A DNA stretch of 5,982 bases, taken from the NCBI GenBank assembly GCA_038323265.1, contig JBBQGT010000162.1:1-5982 (forward strand). Reading direction: 5' to 3'. Of this stretch, positions 5,670-5,982 are shown piece after piece. Position 1 is the first letter of the stretch. Each line of letters opens with the position of its first letter. The translations under genes were made by a program, and so were the position numbers. Origin of the DNA: PNKC01 sp038323265. Its GTDB lineage: Bacteria > Chloroflexota > Dehalococcoidia > Tepidiformales > Tepidiformaceae. Below the pieces are notes generated by a model. That model worked only from the letters and a program-made list of their open reading frames with translations, did not search any database and was not told the origin of the DNA.

Positions 5670-5982
5670 TCATTCGCGCGCTAGGACGATGCTCACGTTG
5701 CTGCCGCCAAGCCCCAGGCTCGTTACCAGGATGCAGTCCAGCTTCTCCGGTCGCGCGGCCCGTACGTACGCCAACTCAAGGTCTGTCTCCGCATTTTCGA
5801 AGCCCGCGATCGGGAACACCTCTTGCCGTCGGAAGGCCTCTACGGCGAACGCCAGCGAAAGTGCGCCGCTCGCCCCGAGCGCGTTTCCCAGCGCCCCTGC
5901 GATGGCGCTTACCGCGGCGTAGTAGGCATGGCGCCCGAACGTGCGCTTCGCTCCGTAGCCTTCTCCAAAGTCCACCGCCGGG
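5670..5982 (-). CDS. Beta-ketoacyl-ACP synthase (FabF/KAS II-like), C-terminal part; active site altered
   Basis: The visible 103 residues are the C-terminus; the frame stays open to the window's right edge, so the N-terminus with the nucleophile Cys is not seen. The GTG at 5973-5975 is internal. The segment aligns without gaps to the FabF C-terminal region: D-F-G-E..K-R-T-F-G-R-H-A-Y..A-V-S, then G-N-A-L-G-A-S-G-A-L, then T-S-L-G-L-G-G-S-N-V-S-I-V. These enzymes condense malonyl-ACP with acyl chains in fatty acid or polyketide synthesis. Three active-site positions differ from FabF. The His of T-G-H-L-L-G-A is Asn (5883-5885), the Lys five residues earlier is Ala (5898-5900), and the gating Phe region F-G-F-G-G is L-G-L-G-G. 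It may be a chain-length-factor-like partner, an atypical synthase or a decayed copy. Ends in TGA at 5670-5672. Confidence 0.85.
   Translation of the reverse strand, partial: PAVDFGEGYGAKRTFGRHAYYAAVSAIAGALGNALGASGALSLAFAVEAFRRQEVFPIAGFENAETDLELAYVRAARPEKLDCILVTSLGLGGSNVSIVLARE

Overview
The window is GC-rich bacterial DNA with five protein genes. Three run on the + strand and two on the - strand; the first and last are cut by the window edges. A Chloroflexota-like source is my best guess. The reasons are a Thr/Pro-rich 'TPT' stalk on a large surface protein, a small Lactamase_B_3-type protein of a form common in that phylum, high GC, and start codons with no Shine-Dalgarno sequence. This taxonomic call is inference; no rRNA or other marker gene is present.

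Layout. Bases 1-2634 (+) encode the C-terminal 877 residues of a modular surface protein: CnaB/SpaA-like beta-sandwich repeats, one SdrD-B-like module, a Thr/Pro stalk, an LAPRTG sorting-like motif, one membrane helix and a basic tail. A strong hairpin terminator (2655-2690) follows. Bases 2801-3226 (+) encode a 141-residue VOC (glyoxalase/bleomycin-resistance fold) protein. After a 218-base gap, 3445-4998 (+) encodes a 517-residue nitrilase-superfamily protein made of two nitrilase-like halves; only the first half has the full Glu-Lys-Cys triad. It converges tail to tail, 6 bases apart, with a - strand gene (5005-5622) for a metallo-beta-lactamase-fold protein that has lost the family's histidine ligands. 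Upstream of that gene on the same strand, the 3' end of a FabF-like beta-ketoacyl synthase gene (5670-5982) runs off the right edge. Its second catalytic His is Asn and its active-site Lys is Ala.

How they fit together. The surface protein is a self-contained transcription unit. The VOC and nitrilase genes each appear to have their own promoter. The ketoacyl synthase and MBL genes may be co-transcribed (47-base gap). No shared pathway is evident. Two themes deserve attention. First, three independent folds show loss of catalytic or metal-binding residues (nitrilase second half, MBL protein, ketoacyl synthase), with a weaker fourth case in the VOC protein. Second, three genes share a TAnnnT box 6-7 bases before the start codon and no Shine-Dalgarno, which suggests leaderless transcripts.
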